51,004 nucleotides of DNA, taken from assembly GCA_964360145.1 (NCBI GenBank), contig CAYHWW010000008.1, positions 1 through 51,004 on the forward strand. The letters run 5' to 3'. The translations under genes were made by a program, and so were the position numbers. Below, in pieces: positions 26,885 through 34,510 of the stretch; within the stretch, counting starts at the first letter, position 1, and every line of letters begins with the position of its first letter. The DNA comes from CAYHWW01 sp964360145. Lineage in GTDB: Bacteria; Bdellovibrionota; UBA1018; CAYHWW01. The notes under the pieces are model-generated. The model saw nothing but the letters and a program-made list of their open reading frames with translations, searched no databases and had not been told where the DNA came from.

Positions 26885-26946
26885 GAGCGGGGTCTATGTA
26901 CATGATTCCATTTCTCTTTAGCAAGCGGAAATCGTGACGGCATAAA

Positions 26947-27696
26947 TCATCGCCCCAGAGTGCCCACGCTCCAGGCCATGGCAAGGGCCGCGGCCACGGA
27001 AGCATTAAGGGTTGTAAAGTTTCCGGCAGCATTGAGGCGCAAAAGCTCATCACAACGGTCCATCACCAGGGGACGGAGGCCCTTTTCTTCGGAACCAATG
27101 ACGAGCGCAACGAGTGGCGCGGGCTCTCTCTCAGAAAGAACAGTCCCTCCCTTTTCAGCTAGCCCTACAGCCCAAAAACCTGACTCCTGAAGCTTCTCAA
27201 TAGCCTGGGCCACATTGGCCACCTGGCAGACGGGTACATGCTCAATGCCCCCACTGGCAATACGCATGACAGTTTCATTGACCTGCACCGCACGGTCCTG
27301 GGGAATAACAAGGGCCGCGACGCCCATGAAAGCCGCGGTTCGAATGATTGCACCAAGATTATGGGGGTCAGTGATGCCATCCAACAGCACCACGGTTGCT
27401 TTCCCACCGTCCGCCCGTCTTTGCCGGCAACCGGAAACAATGGCATCGAAATCCGCATAGCTGAAGCCATCCACCTGAGCTTCCAGCACTTGAGCGGAGT
27501 GAGGTCCATGTGAACGAGAGCTGTTGTGTCCCCCGCTCTCTTGATGCACCGGAACGCGTGCCTGACGGGCCCTTTCGATCAATTCCCGCTCTCTGGAGCT
27601 GGGTTTTCCTCGAACAGTAAGTGACTTTATAGATCCGCCAGCATTGAGTATTTCCTCAATGGCGCGAAAACCTTTTACGGTTTTTCCTTTAGACAT
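26947..27696 (-). CDS. rlmB: 23S rRNA 2-prime-O-ribose methyltransferase, SpoU/TrmH family (RlmB-like)
   Basis: RlmB methylates G2251 in the 23S rRNA P loop. The 249-residue product has a short N-terminal substrate-binding domain (GFRAIEEILNAGGSIKSL) and a C-terminal SPOUT knot domain from about residue 100. The three SpoU motifs are visible: DPHNLGAIIRTAAFMG, ALVIGSEEKGLRPLV and TTLNASVAAALAMAW. Family membership is sure; assignment to G2251 rather than another SpoU target is inference from length and context. It lies 2 bp after pyrF and just before the terminator-like hairpin and tRNAs. Confidence 0.88.
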   Translation of the reverse strand: MSKGKTVKGFRAIEEILNAGGSIKSLTVRGKPSSRERELIERARQARVPVHQESGGHNSSRSHGPHSAQVLEAQVDGFSYADFDAIVSGCRQRRADGGKATVVLLDGITDPHNLGAIIRTAAFMGVAALVIPQDRAVQVNETVMRIASGGIEHVPVCQVANVAQAIEKLQESGFWAVGLAEKGGTVLSEREPAPLVALVIGSEEKGLRPLVMDRCDELLRLNAAGNFTTLNASVAAALAMAWSVGTLGR

Positions 27697-27698
27697 AA

Positions 27699-28433
27699 TT
27701 AACTCTTTTTATTCAACTCAGCGAGAATGGCGGATGCCGCCGCGCCAATGGTGCCCGACGATGGGCTGGTGACGGGGCGACCTACCACAAGATGGGTAGC
27801 TCCCGCAGCAACAGCTTCCATTGGGGTCGCAACGCGCTTTTGATCCTGGGCAGCACCGCCGATGGGACGGATCCCTGGGGTCACGAATAGTGGGGATCCG
27901 CTCCAGGGGAGCGCTTTGAGCATCGTCCCAAAGTCCTGTAAATCAATGGCGGAGCATACGAGGCCCTGAACCCCAGCGATGGCAGCAACACGGCTCAGTG
28001 AGAAAATCCAATCTTTGCGAAGAGCAGGGCCTGGGGCCACTCCCGCGGGCAAAAGACCTGGCAAATCGTTGTCGCCGTGACTGGTCAGTAACGTCACGGC
28101 CACGAGCCCCATGGATGAGCCCCGCGCACCGCGTACGGCGGCGGACATCATGGCCTCACCACCCAAGGTGTGAATGGTGAGGAGATCCGCACCGCACGCC
28201 ACCGCAGCCTGGGTGGCGTGTTCCACGGTATTGGGAATGTCATGGAGCTTCAGATCGAGGAAAATCTTTGCGCCTCGGGCCTTCAATGACTGCACAATGG
28301 CTGGGCCGGCCTTCGTATAGAGCTCCAAGCCCACCTTCAGCCAGGGCACTCCGGCAGCAATGAGCTCTTCGCCCACTGCCTGAGCGCGTTCGGGGTCCAT
28401 ATTATCGAGGGCGACCACCAGCTGCGCTGCCAT
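27699..28433 (-). CDS. pyrF: Orotidine 5-prime-phosphate decarboxylase
   Basis: PyrF makes UMP from OMP, the last step of de novo pyrimidine synthesis. The 244-residue product shows the catalytic motif FLDLKLHDIPNTV with Asp60, Lys62 and Asp65, the substrate loop LVVALDNMD at the N-terminus, KVGLELYTKAGP, and the phosphate-binding end VTPGIRPIGG then HLVVGRPVTSP. This is the short bacterial PyrF group. It overlaps no neighbour but lies 36 bp after the peptidase gene and 2 bp before rlmB. Confidence 0.96.
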   Translation of the reverse strand: MAAQLVVALDNMDPERAQAVGEELIAAGVPWLKVGLELYTKAGPAIVQSLKARGAKIFLDLKLHDIPNTVEHATQAAVACGADLLTIHTLGGEAMMSAAVRGARGSSMGLVAVTLLTSHGDNDLPGLLPAGVAPGPALRKDWIFSLSRVAAIAGVQGLVCSAIDLQDFGTMLKALPWSGSPLFVTPGIRPIGGAAQDQKRVATPMEAVAAGATHLVVGRPVTSPSSGTIGAAASAILAELNKKS

Positions 28434-28469
28434 GCCAACAGTCTGGGTGAAAGAACCCTGCTTTTCAAC

Positions 28470-30038
28470 TTAGAACGTGCGGTAAAAGTCGGCCCAACCC
28501 GTCCACCCAGACCTCTGCACGCCATTGTTAGTGCGAAAGCGCCAATAATACCTGGTGGACCACTGACTCGCGGGCACTTCAGCATCCTGATAGGGCATGG
28601 CGAAATCAAAGGTGGGTAAAAATGCTTGGGCCGTACCTTCAAGGGGTACTTCACAAATATCCACTGTCTTGCCACCAAAAGGGATGTTTCCCAACCCAAG
28701 GCCACACACGATGCCTTGAAGCAGGTTTGCTAGGCCGAAGAGCGCCGTACCCCTCAGTTGAATACTGCGACGCACTGGGGCTATGGACTTTTGCACCGTA
28801 GTCCATTCATTGCTGGAGCATGGATAGGGAAAAGGCCCCCACCAACACACGTTCCAGTGGCGCTCGCGCCAGCCCACTTGGATCTCGTAGCTACGCGTGG
28901 CCTGGAAGTGGTGGTTCTTGTCCGCATCAAAGAGAAGCACCCGCACATTGGAGCCCACAACCGGCCAGCCATTTACGGGGCCTGCATTGCGAATACGATC
29001 ATTGGGGCGCTGGGGGCCCGCGCTGCGAAAGGCTTGGGCCACGATGCGTTCCTGAGGCATGGACTGGGTGTAATCGAAGCCGTCACCATCATCCATCCAA
29101 GAGCGAGTGGCCCCCATGAGGTTGCGGCCCTGGTGGTGGTAAGTGCCCTTACCGAAGAACATGCCACCTTCGTTCCCATATTCGTCGCGAACAAAGCCAG
29201 AGGTAGCAACGCGGGATGGATAGCGGCTCACATCCATATTCTCATTGCCGTTGGCGGAAAGGACCTCGCTGATCTGATAATCGTAGATGCCAAAGAGGTT
29301 GGATAACGCTTCGCCGAGGTTGCCTTGCCCGGTGTTCCATATGGCTAGCGGCGTGAGAATATCTAAACTGCGAATATTCATATTCTCCAACCCCTCCTCA
29401 ATGTACTCATCGAGAAAGTTGAGGGAGGCGTGGGCTAGCTCATGAACGACGGCGTATGCGTTTTCCAGTTGGTTCCGTGTCATGCGGGCAATGCCATAGG
29501 GTTTCCCCAGCTGCCCTGGCGGACTTGCATTCGCTGTTACGTCTGGCACGTCGGAATTAAATATGACGAGCACCGACATGGGGCGAAGACTGGGCATTTC
29601 ATCGGAGCGGAAGGTACCCACCGCCTCAATCACTGCATCCTGGTCAACGCTGAGGGCCATGCCCCTCAGCGGGTTATTGAGAATACGGCCCTTGAAAAGA
29701 GACTCAGGAGTGCCCAAGGCACCTCCTGGAGTCCAGGCGCCAATAAAGAGGATGCGATCGCCATGGCGATTTCCGTACAGGCGTGGATCCGAGCTGCCCA
29801 TATGCGTGACCGCGGAGCGCACGTCGCTTCGGAATTGATTGTAGTCACCCTGACCGTAGCCCGTGGGGAAAACCAGGATCTGTCGATAAGTTCCTGGGTT
29901 TGCCAACTCAGTGCTGGTGCAAGCAGCGCCGTTTGCCTTCACGCACCAATGGGACCAATTCACATAGACTGCCCCAGCATCGGAGACAGAGCCTCCCAGC
30001 AAAACCATCATCGAGACAATTGTCGCCTTCACAGTCAT
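28470..30038 (-). CDS. Secreted M64-like zinc metallopeptidase candidate
   Basis: A 522-residue protein with a signal peptide at about 1-23 (hydrophobic MMVLLGG core, ending near AGA). Residues 198-212 read VHELAHASLNFLDEY: a zinc motif HExxH at 199-203 followed at the same spacing by the DEY that marks M64 (IgA-peptidase-like) proteins. Upstream, VFPTGYGQGDYNQFRSDV also resembles the GY...F..DV start of that family. The C-terminal 150 residues have several Cys and Trp and are not recognised. The ATG overlaps the upstream gene by 4 bp. Substrate unknown; an inactive or different metallopeptidase remains possible. Confidence 0.7.
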   Translation of the reverse strand: MTVKATIVSMMVLLGGSVSDAGAVYVNWSHWCVKANGAACTSTELANPGTYRQILVFPTGYGQGDYNQFRSDVRSAVTHMGSSDPRLYGNRHGDRILFIGAWTPGGALGTPESLFKGRILNNPLRGMALSVDQDAVIEAVGTFRSDEMPSLRPMSVLVIFNSDVPDVTANASPPGQLGKPYGIARMTRNQLENAYAVVHELAHASLNFLDEYIEEGLENMNIRSLDILTPLAIWNTGQGNLGEALSNLFGIYDYQISEVLSANGNENMDVSRYPSRVATSGFVRDEYGNEGGMFFGKGTYHHQGRNLMGATRSWMDDGDGFDYTQSMPQERIVAQAFRSAGPQRPNDRIRNAGPVNGWPVVGSNVRVLLFDADKNHHFQATRSYEIQVGWRERHWNVCWWGPFPYPCSSNEWTTVQKSIAPVRRSIQLRGTALFGLANLLQGIVCGLGLGNIPFGGKTVDICEVPLEGTAQAFLPTFDFAMPYQDAEVPASQWSTRYYWRFRTNNGVQRSGWTGWADFYRTF

Positions 30039-30802
30039 GGTCCGCCACCATTCTTGAGTTTTAAGTACAGATCCATAAATTCTCGCGCACGCGCTTCAGG
30101 CAATCGGGCTGTAAACGATTCAGGGTCCTGTCCTTGACGCAAACACAGAACCGCGAGGGAACCGATGGCTCCCCCGCGAATGGCATCCGTGCCTCCGGCG
30201 GCGGCGACATCCAAAAGGAATCGACCACGCTCGTCCTGTAAACTATCCGGTCGCACCAATGGGACAATCTGCGCCTTGGTTCCCGCATCATCCATGTGCT
30301 GATAGAGGTTCATCAGATGGCCTTGAGCCGCTCCGTCATGACTGCGGCCTAGCGCATCCACGGCGGCGTAGCGGGTACGCCCTTCAGCTGCTTTCCGTGC
30401 GATGTCATAAACCCTTGCCAGCTGATCCCCCGCGAAGGAGCCACTCATCAGCTGATCGGCAATGAGTGCTTCTTTGCGGCCCAGAGCGGCCGGATCCAAG
30501 CTCACCACTTCTTTGTCTGGTTCATCCGCCCGCACTACGGCCCATCCCTGCTCTTCGAAATGCTGACGCTCCTTGCCAACATCACGGTTAAGGGCTCTGA
30601 CTTTGCGTTCGACGGAGCGCTTGTTCACGGCGGAAGCCGCAATGGCGGACTGAGTCTGCGTGGCACCCGCCGCGGGAACCGCGGGCTCCTCAGAAAAAGA
30701 ACGCGCCCAGAACAAAAACAGGGCCATGGCGCACAGCCCCACGAAGGCGGGCGCGAAGTAACGCTTTTTATTCGCACCAATCCTTGGCACTGAAGACCCC
30801 AA
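30035..30802 (-). CDS. Membrane-anchored helical-repeat protein, function unknown
   Basis: A 255-residue protein with one membrane helix at about 16-33 (YFAPAFVGLCAMALFLFW) and the rest predicted outside the cytoplasm or in the periplasm. Residues 100-250 are helix-rich with HEAT-like spacing (GRTRYAAVDALGRSHDGAAQGHLMNLY; ERGRFLLDVAAAGGTDAIRGGAIGSLAVLC). No catalytic motif is seen. The start is uncertain: TTG at 30802 or the GTG at 30790; neither has a clear ribosome-binding site. It overlaps the peptidase gene by 4 bp (ATGA), so the two are translationally coupled and may work together. Confidence 0.65.
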   Translation of the reverse strand: MGSSVPRIGANKKRYFAPAFVGLCAMALFLFWARSFSEEPAVPAAGATQTQSAIAASAVNKRSVERKVRALNRDVGKERQHFEEQGWAVVRADEPDKEVVSLDPAALGRKEALIADQLMSGSFAGDQLARVYDIARKAAEGRTRYAAVDALGRSHDGAAQGHLMNLYQHMDDAGTKAQIVPLVRPDSLQDERGRFLLDVAAAGGTDAIRGGAIGSLAVLCLRQGQDPESFTARLPEARAREFMDLYLKLKNGGGP

Positions 30803-30843
30803 TCCATGAGGTTATTGCGCCGATCAGATCCTTGATCGACTCC

Positions 30844-32274
30844 TCAGGATTTTAGCCCTCCTTCAATGTGATCTTCAATCCCGTAAGCTTTTATTTTTTT
30901 GTGGAGATTGCTCCTCTCAATGCCTAAAGCATGGGCGGTTCGGGAGATATTCCAATCATTTTCCTTTAGTTTCCGCAGGATGAAGTCTTTTTCAAATTCC
31001 GTGCGTGCGTCTTTCAGTGACACTTCGGCACCAGTGGCGTGCTGGGCGGCGGAGTGCGCAAAAGATGCCGGAGGCTGCCCCCCCACAACATCCCGAGAGG
31101 CAGGGAGAAGACGGAGAACATCGTCCACGCCGATTTCCGCGCCTTCCGCCATAATGACGAGACGCTCAATGAAATTCTTCAGCTCCCTGACGTTTCCTGG
31201 CCAGGCATACCCCTTCAGTGCCTCCATGGCCCCTTCTGAAAGACGCATGGGGCTGTCAGGATCCGCCGCATACTCCTTGATGTAGTGGAGAGCGATGGGA
31301 GTAATGTCCTCGGGGCGCTCGCGCAACGACGGTACGCGTAACGGAATGACATTGAGACGATGATAGAGGTCCTCACGGAAGGTGCCTTTGCGAATTTCCG
31401 CTTCGAGGTCTTTGTTTGTGGCGGCAATCACGCGCACATCCACCTCAATAGTCTGGTTCCCCCCCACCCTCTCAAAGCGCTGCTCCTGAAGAATGCGGAG
31501 GATCTTCGCCTGGGTCTTCACGCTCATGTCGCCGATTTCATCAAGGAAGAGCGTGCCTCCATCGGCAACCTCGAAGCGCCCCCGCTTCATTTGAGAGGCC
31601 CCCGTGAAGGAACCACGCTCATGGCCGAAGAGTTCGCTCTCGATGAGCTCCTCTGGAATCGCGGCGCAGTTCACCTCAATGAGTGGTTTGTCATACCGGG
31701 AACTCAGCGCATGGACCGTGTGGGCCACCAGCTCTTTGCCTGTCCCGTTCTCGCCGGTAATCAACACCCAGGAATTGGTGGGCGCTACTTTGCGCACCAT
31801 CTGAGTGAGTTGCTTCATGGCGGGACTTTCTCCAACCATCACTTTGGCGCGGGACACTCGAGCTCTCAGATTTTCATTTTCTCGGGCTAATTCACGGAGA
31901 TGGAAAGAGTTTTGAAGGGTGACGAGCACCTTGTCCAGGGACAGCGGTTTTTCAAGGAAGTCATAGGCGCCAAGCTTGGTGGCGCGCACAGCAGTCTCGA
32001 TGTTGCCGTGGCCTGACATTATAACCACCACTGAGGATGCATCCATGGACTTGATCTTGCCCAAAAGATCGAGTCCCTCTTGTTGACGCTCCCCGGACGG
32101 CCCCTCCATCCACACGTCGAGGAGGACGACCTCTGGCCTCTCCCGGGAAACAGCCTCTAATGCGGCAGCTGAGTCCGCCGCCGTGACAACGCGGTAACCC
32201 TCGTCCGTCAAAGCCCCAGCGAGGGTTTTACGAATAGCCTCTTCGTCATCAACCACCAGCACTGTCTTCGCCAT
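30844..32274 (-). CDS. Sigma54-dependent response regulator, NtrX-like
   Basis: A 476-residue bacterial enhancer-binding protein. The receiver domain (1-125) has acidic residues D9/D10, phosphoacceptor Asp53 (LLDVW) and Lys109 (FLEKP). The AAA+ domain has Walker A GENGTGK at 174-180, the sigma54-contact loop as GSFTGA at 221-226 (Ser replaces the usual Ala), and Walker B LFLDEIGD. The C-terminal Fis-type helix-turn-helix reads NWNISRTAHALGIERSNLHKKIKAYGI. Its start overlaps the kinase gene by 26 bp, so the two form a cognate pair. Targets cannot be told from the window. Confidence 0.92.
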   Translation of the reverse strand: MAKTVLVVDDEEAIRKTLAGALTDEGYRVVTAADSAAALEAVSRERPEVVLLDVWMEGPSGERQQEGLDLLGKIKSMDASSVVVIMSGHGNIETAVRATKLGAYDFLEKPLSLDKVLVTLQNSFHLRELARENENLRARVSRAKVMVGESPAMKQLTQMVRKVAPTNSWVLITGENGTGKELVAHTVHALSSRYDKPLIEVNCAAIPEELIESELFGHERGSFTGASQMKRGRFEVADGGTLFLDEIGDMSVKTQAKILRILQEQRFERVGGNQTIEVDVRVIAATNKDLEAEIRKGTFREDLYHRLNVIPLRVPSLRERPEDITPIALHYIKEYAADPDSPMRLSEGAMEALKGYAWPGNVRELKNFIERLVIMAEGAEIGVDDVLRLLPASRDVVGGQPPASFAHSAAQHATGAEVSLKDARTEFEKDFILRKLKENDWNISRTAHALGIERSNLHKKIKAYGIEDHIEGGLKS

Positions 32275-34510
32275 AAACGGTCGATCCCTTCATCTTGTCT
32301 GACACCAGGTTAATGGGCAGCTCAATAGTGAACTTTGCCCCCGCCCCTGGCTGGGACTGCACGCGGATGAAACCCGAGTGGTCCGCGATAATGCGCTTTA
32401 CGATGGCGAGCCCCAGGCCCGTCCCCCCTTGCTTCGTGGAGAAATAGGGCTCGAATAGGCGGCTTTTAACCGTCTCAGAGATACCGGGACCATCATCCTC
32501 CACTTCAATGACGGCGATGCGAAGCCGGTCATTGTAATGAGTGGATAGCTTGATGTTGTGTGGAGAAACCGCCACCGCATTATCAAATAAATTGATGATC
32601 GCACGCTTGATTTGGTCCCTGTCAAAATCCACGAGGGGCATTCGAGACTCCGCCTCAAGGGAGATACGGATATCTTTGTGCGCGGACGAGTAAAGAGTAA
32701 CCACTTCCTTCAGGGCTTCATTGAGGTTATTCGGCGCTGGGTTGGCTGATGGGAAGCGGGCAAATGAGGAAAACTCATTCACCATGTCTCGGAGCTCATC
32801 GACGTTCTTGATGATGGTTTCCGTGCATTCCTTAAATATCCCGGAGTCAGAGCCAGAAAACCCCGCCAGTCTCTTTTGCATGCGCTGAGCCGAGAGCTTG
32901 ATGGGGGTCAGGGGGTTTTTAATCTCATGGGCGATGCGTCGCGCCACTTCACGCCAAGCAGCCTCCCGCTGTGCTTTACTAAGATGCGTGACATCATCGA
33001 TGACAAACACCACGCCCCGCCCGAAGGGTGACGCAGTGGCCGTGAGACTGCGAAGATCCTCGTCTTTTTCGAGGGAGAACTGCCTGTGCAGAGGCTCAGC
33101 ATTGAGGTCCCTTTTCACCGCGAGGCGGAACATCTCTGCCAATGGCACGGCACCCGTCAGGAAAACCGCGCTGATGTCCATGCCAATCACGTCAGGCGCT
33201 TGCAGGCTCAGGAGCTTGGCGGCGATGGGATTCAGCGTTGCTATTTTTCCCTCTTCATCCACGGAAATCACGCCGGCGGTAACACTGTTGAGCACAGTCT
33301 CCACGTACTTGGACTTTTCCCCCAGCTCACGGTTGCGACTCTCAATCTCCTGGCGATGGCGCTTCAATTCACCAGTCATGCTGTTGAAGGAATCCGTGAG
33401 ACGGGCGATTTCGTCGTTTCCCGTGTTGAGGATCTGGAAATCCAAGTCTCCATCGCGAATTTTCTGGGTTGCGGTGACCAAGCGATCCAAAGGCACGGTG
33501 AGCTCGCGAGCCAGATAAAGGCCAATCCAGATGGACACGAAGATGATGAGGAGAGTCATCATCACGAGAATAAGGAAGTACGTGGTTTTCACCGGGTATT
33601 TGAGGGGATTGACGTCTTTGTAGTCCTGGAAGACGGAAGATACGGCATCAACACGATTCACCAAGCTCGTGGGGATGATGAAAGTCACTGCCACCACGCC
33701 TCGGCTGGCTGGAGCCATGGCCTCACCCCAACCACTCACAGGTGCCACGGCGCGGATGAGGTCGGCGCCGCCAATATGCTGTACTAGACTCTGGGTTTCG
33801 CCCGCGAAGGCCTTTTGGAGGACATCAAGAGGGAGACGAGGCAACGTGGGCTGGGCCTCCTCCCGCACGGCGATGGAAACCAGGCGCTCTTCAAGGGGAT
33901 CGTAGTAAACTTCGATGCCATCCACGGCGGAGCGTGTGCGCGTACGATCCAGGAGAGGCTTCAAACGCGCTGTTCTCAGCGGACGCCCCCCAGCCTTCTC
34001 CCGCACTTCATGAGCCACTTGTGTTGCCAGGTATTGAGCAACACGACTGGTGTTCTTGTAATAGGTCTGTGTGATTTCGAGGGATGTCTGCAGAGTGTTC
34101 AGGATCTTGATGCTGAACCACTTATCGAAACTGGAATTGATGTAAAACGACGAGATGAGGAAAAGAATCATCGTCGGGATAATGGTGAAACTCAAGAACG
34201 CCGCCACGAGCTTTGTCTTCAAGCGAGAGCTGGAGGACTGACGGCGGCGCTCCAGCACCAGTTTCCCCACGTTCCGGGAAATGAGGAGCACCAGCACCAT
34301 GAGGAGGATAATATTGAAGTTGATGAGGCCGAAGAAGAAGATGGAGTTAACGAAGGGCAATCGGCTGCTCAGGTGGGAGAGCCGGAACTCAAAATAGGTC
34401 GTGAGACCGAAAAAGACAGCGACAAGTAGGGTGAGATACAACTCCCTGCGCCGTTTCGTTTTTTCGTTGGCCCCAGGTTTCCCTGAGTCGATAATACTCC
34501 GCTCGGACAT
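32249..34510 (-). CDS. Membrane sensor histidine kinase, NtrY-like
   Basis: A 753-residue kinase with four predicted membrane helices (about 25-41, 53-78, 99-124 and 306-335), the last two flanking a roughly 180-residue external sensing part. A HAMP linker (about 333-385) leads into a PAS domain (405-510). The HisKA motif has the phosphorylated His528 (RRIAHEIKNPLTP). The HATPase domain has the N box (INLFDNAVAVSP), G1 DDGPGI, F box FEPYFSTK and G2 GGTGLGL. The layout is that of NtrY. The ATG overlaps the smc stop by 1 bp. The signal sensed is unknown. Confidence 0.93.
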   Translation of the reverse strand: MSERSIIDSGKPGANEKTKRRRELYLTLLVAVFFGLTTYFEFRLSHLSSRLPFVNSIFFFGLINFNIILLMVLVLLISRNVGKLVLERRRQSSSSRLKTKLVAAFLSFTIIPTMILFLISSFYINSSFDKWFSIKILNTLQTSLEITQTYYKNTSRVAQYLATQVAHEVREKAGGRPLRTARLKPLLDRTRTRSAVDGIEVYYDPLEERLVSIAVREEAQPTLPRLPLDVLQKAFAGETQSLVQHIGGADLIRAVAPVSGWGEAMAPASRGVVAVTFIIPTSLVNRVDAVSSVFQDYKDVNPLKYPVKTTYFLILVMMTLLIIFVSIWIGLYLARELTVPLDRLVTATQKIRDGDLDFQILNTGNDEIARLTDSFNSMTGELKRHRQEIESRNRELGEKSKYVETVLNSVTAGVISVDEEGKIATLNPIAAKLLSLQAPDVIGMDISAVFLTGAVPLAEMFRLAVKRDLNAEPLHRQFSLEKDEDLRSLTATASPFGRGVVFVIDDVTHLSKAQREAAWREVARRIAHEIKNPLTPIKLSAQRMQKRLAGFSGSDSGIFKECTETIIKNVDELRDMVNEFSSFARFPSANPAPNNLNEALKEVVTLYSSAHKDIRISLEAESRMPLVDFDRDQIKRAIINLFDNAVAVSPHNIKLSTHYNDRLRIAVIEVEDDGPGISETVKSRLFEPYFSTKQGGTGLGLAIVKRIIADHSGFIRVQSQPGAGAKFTIELPINLVSDKMKGSTVYGEDSAGG

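Noticed and set aside
30625..30807. 60-codon alternative frame starting with ATG upstream of the membrane-anchored protein
   Set aside because: It overlaps the coherent 255-residue frame, which has a membrane helix and couples to the next gene by ATGA.
30803..30843. Possible terminator after ntrX
   Set aside because: Only a weak GATC stem with no T run was seen in the 41 bp gap.
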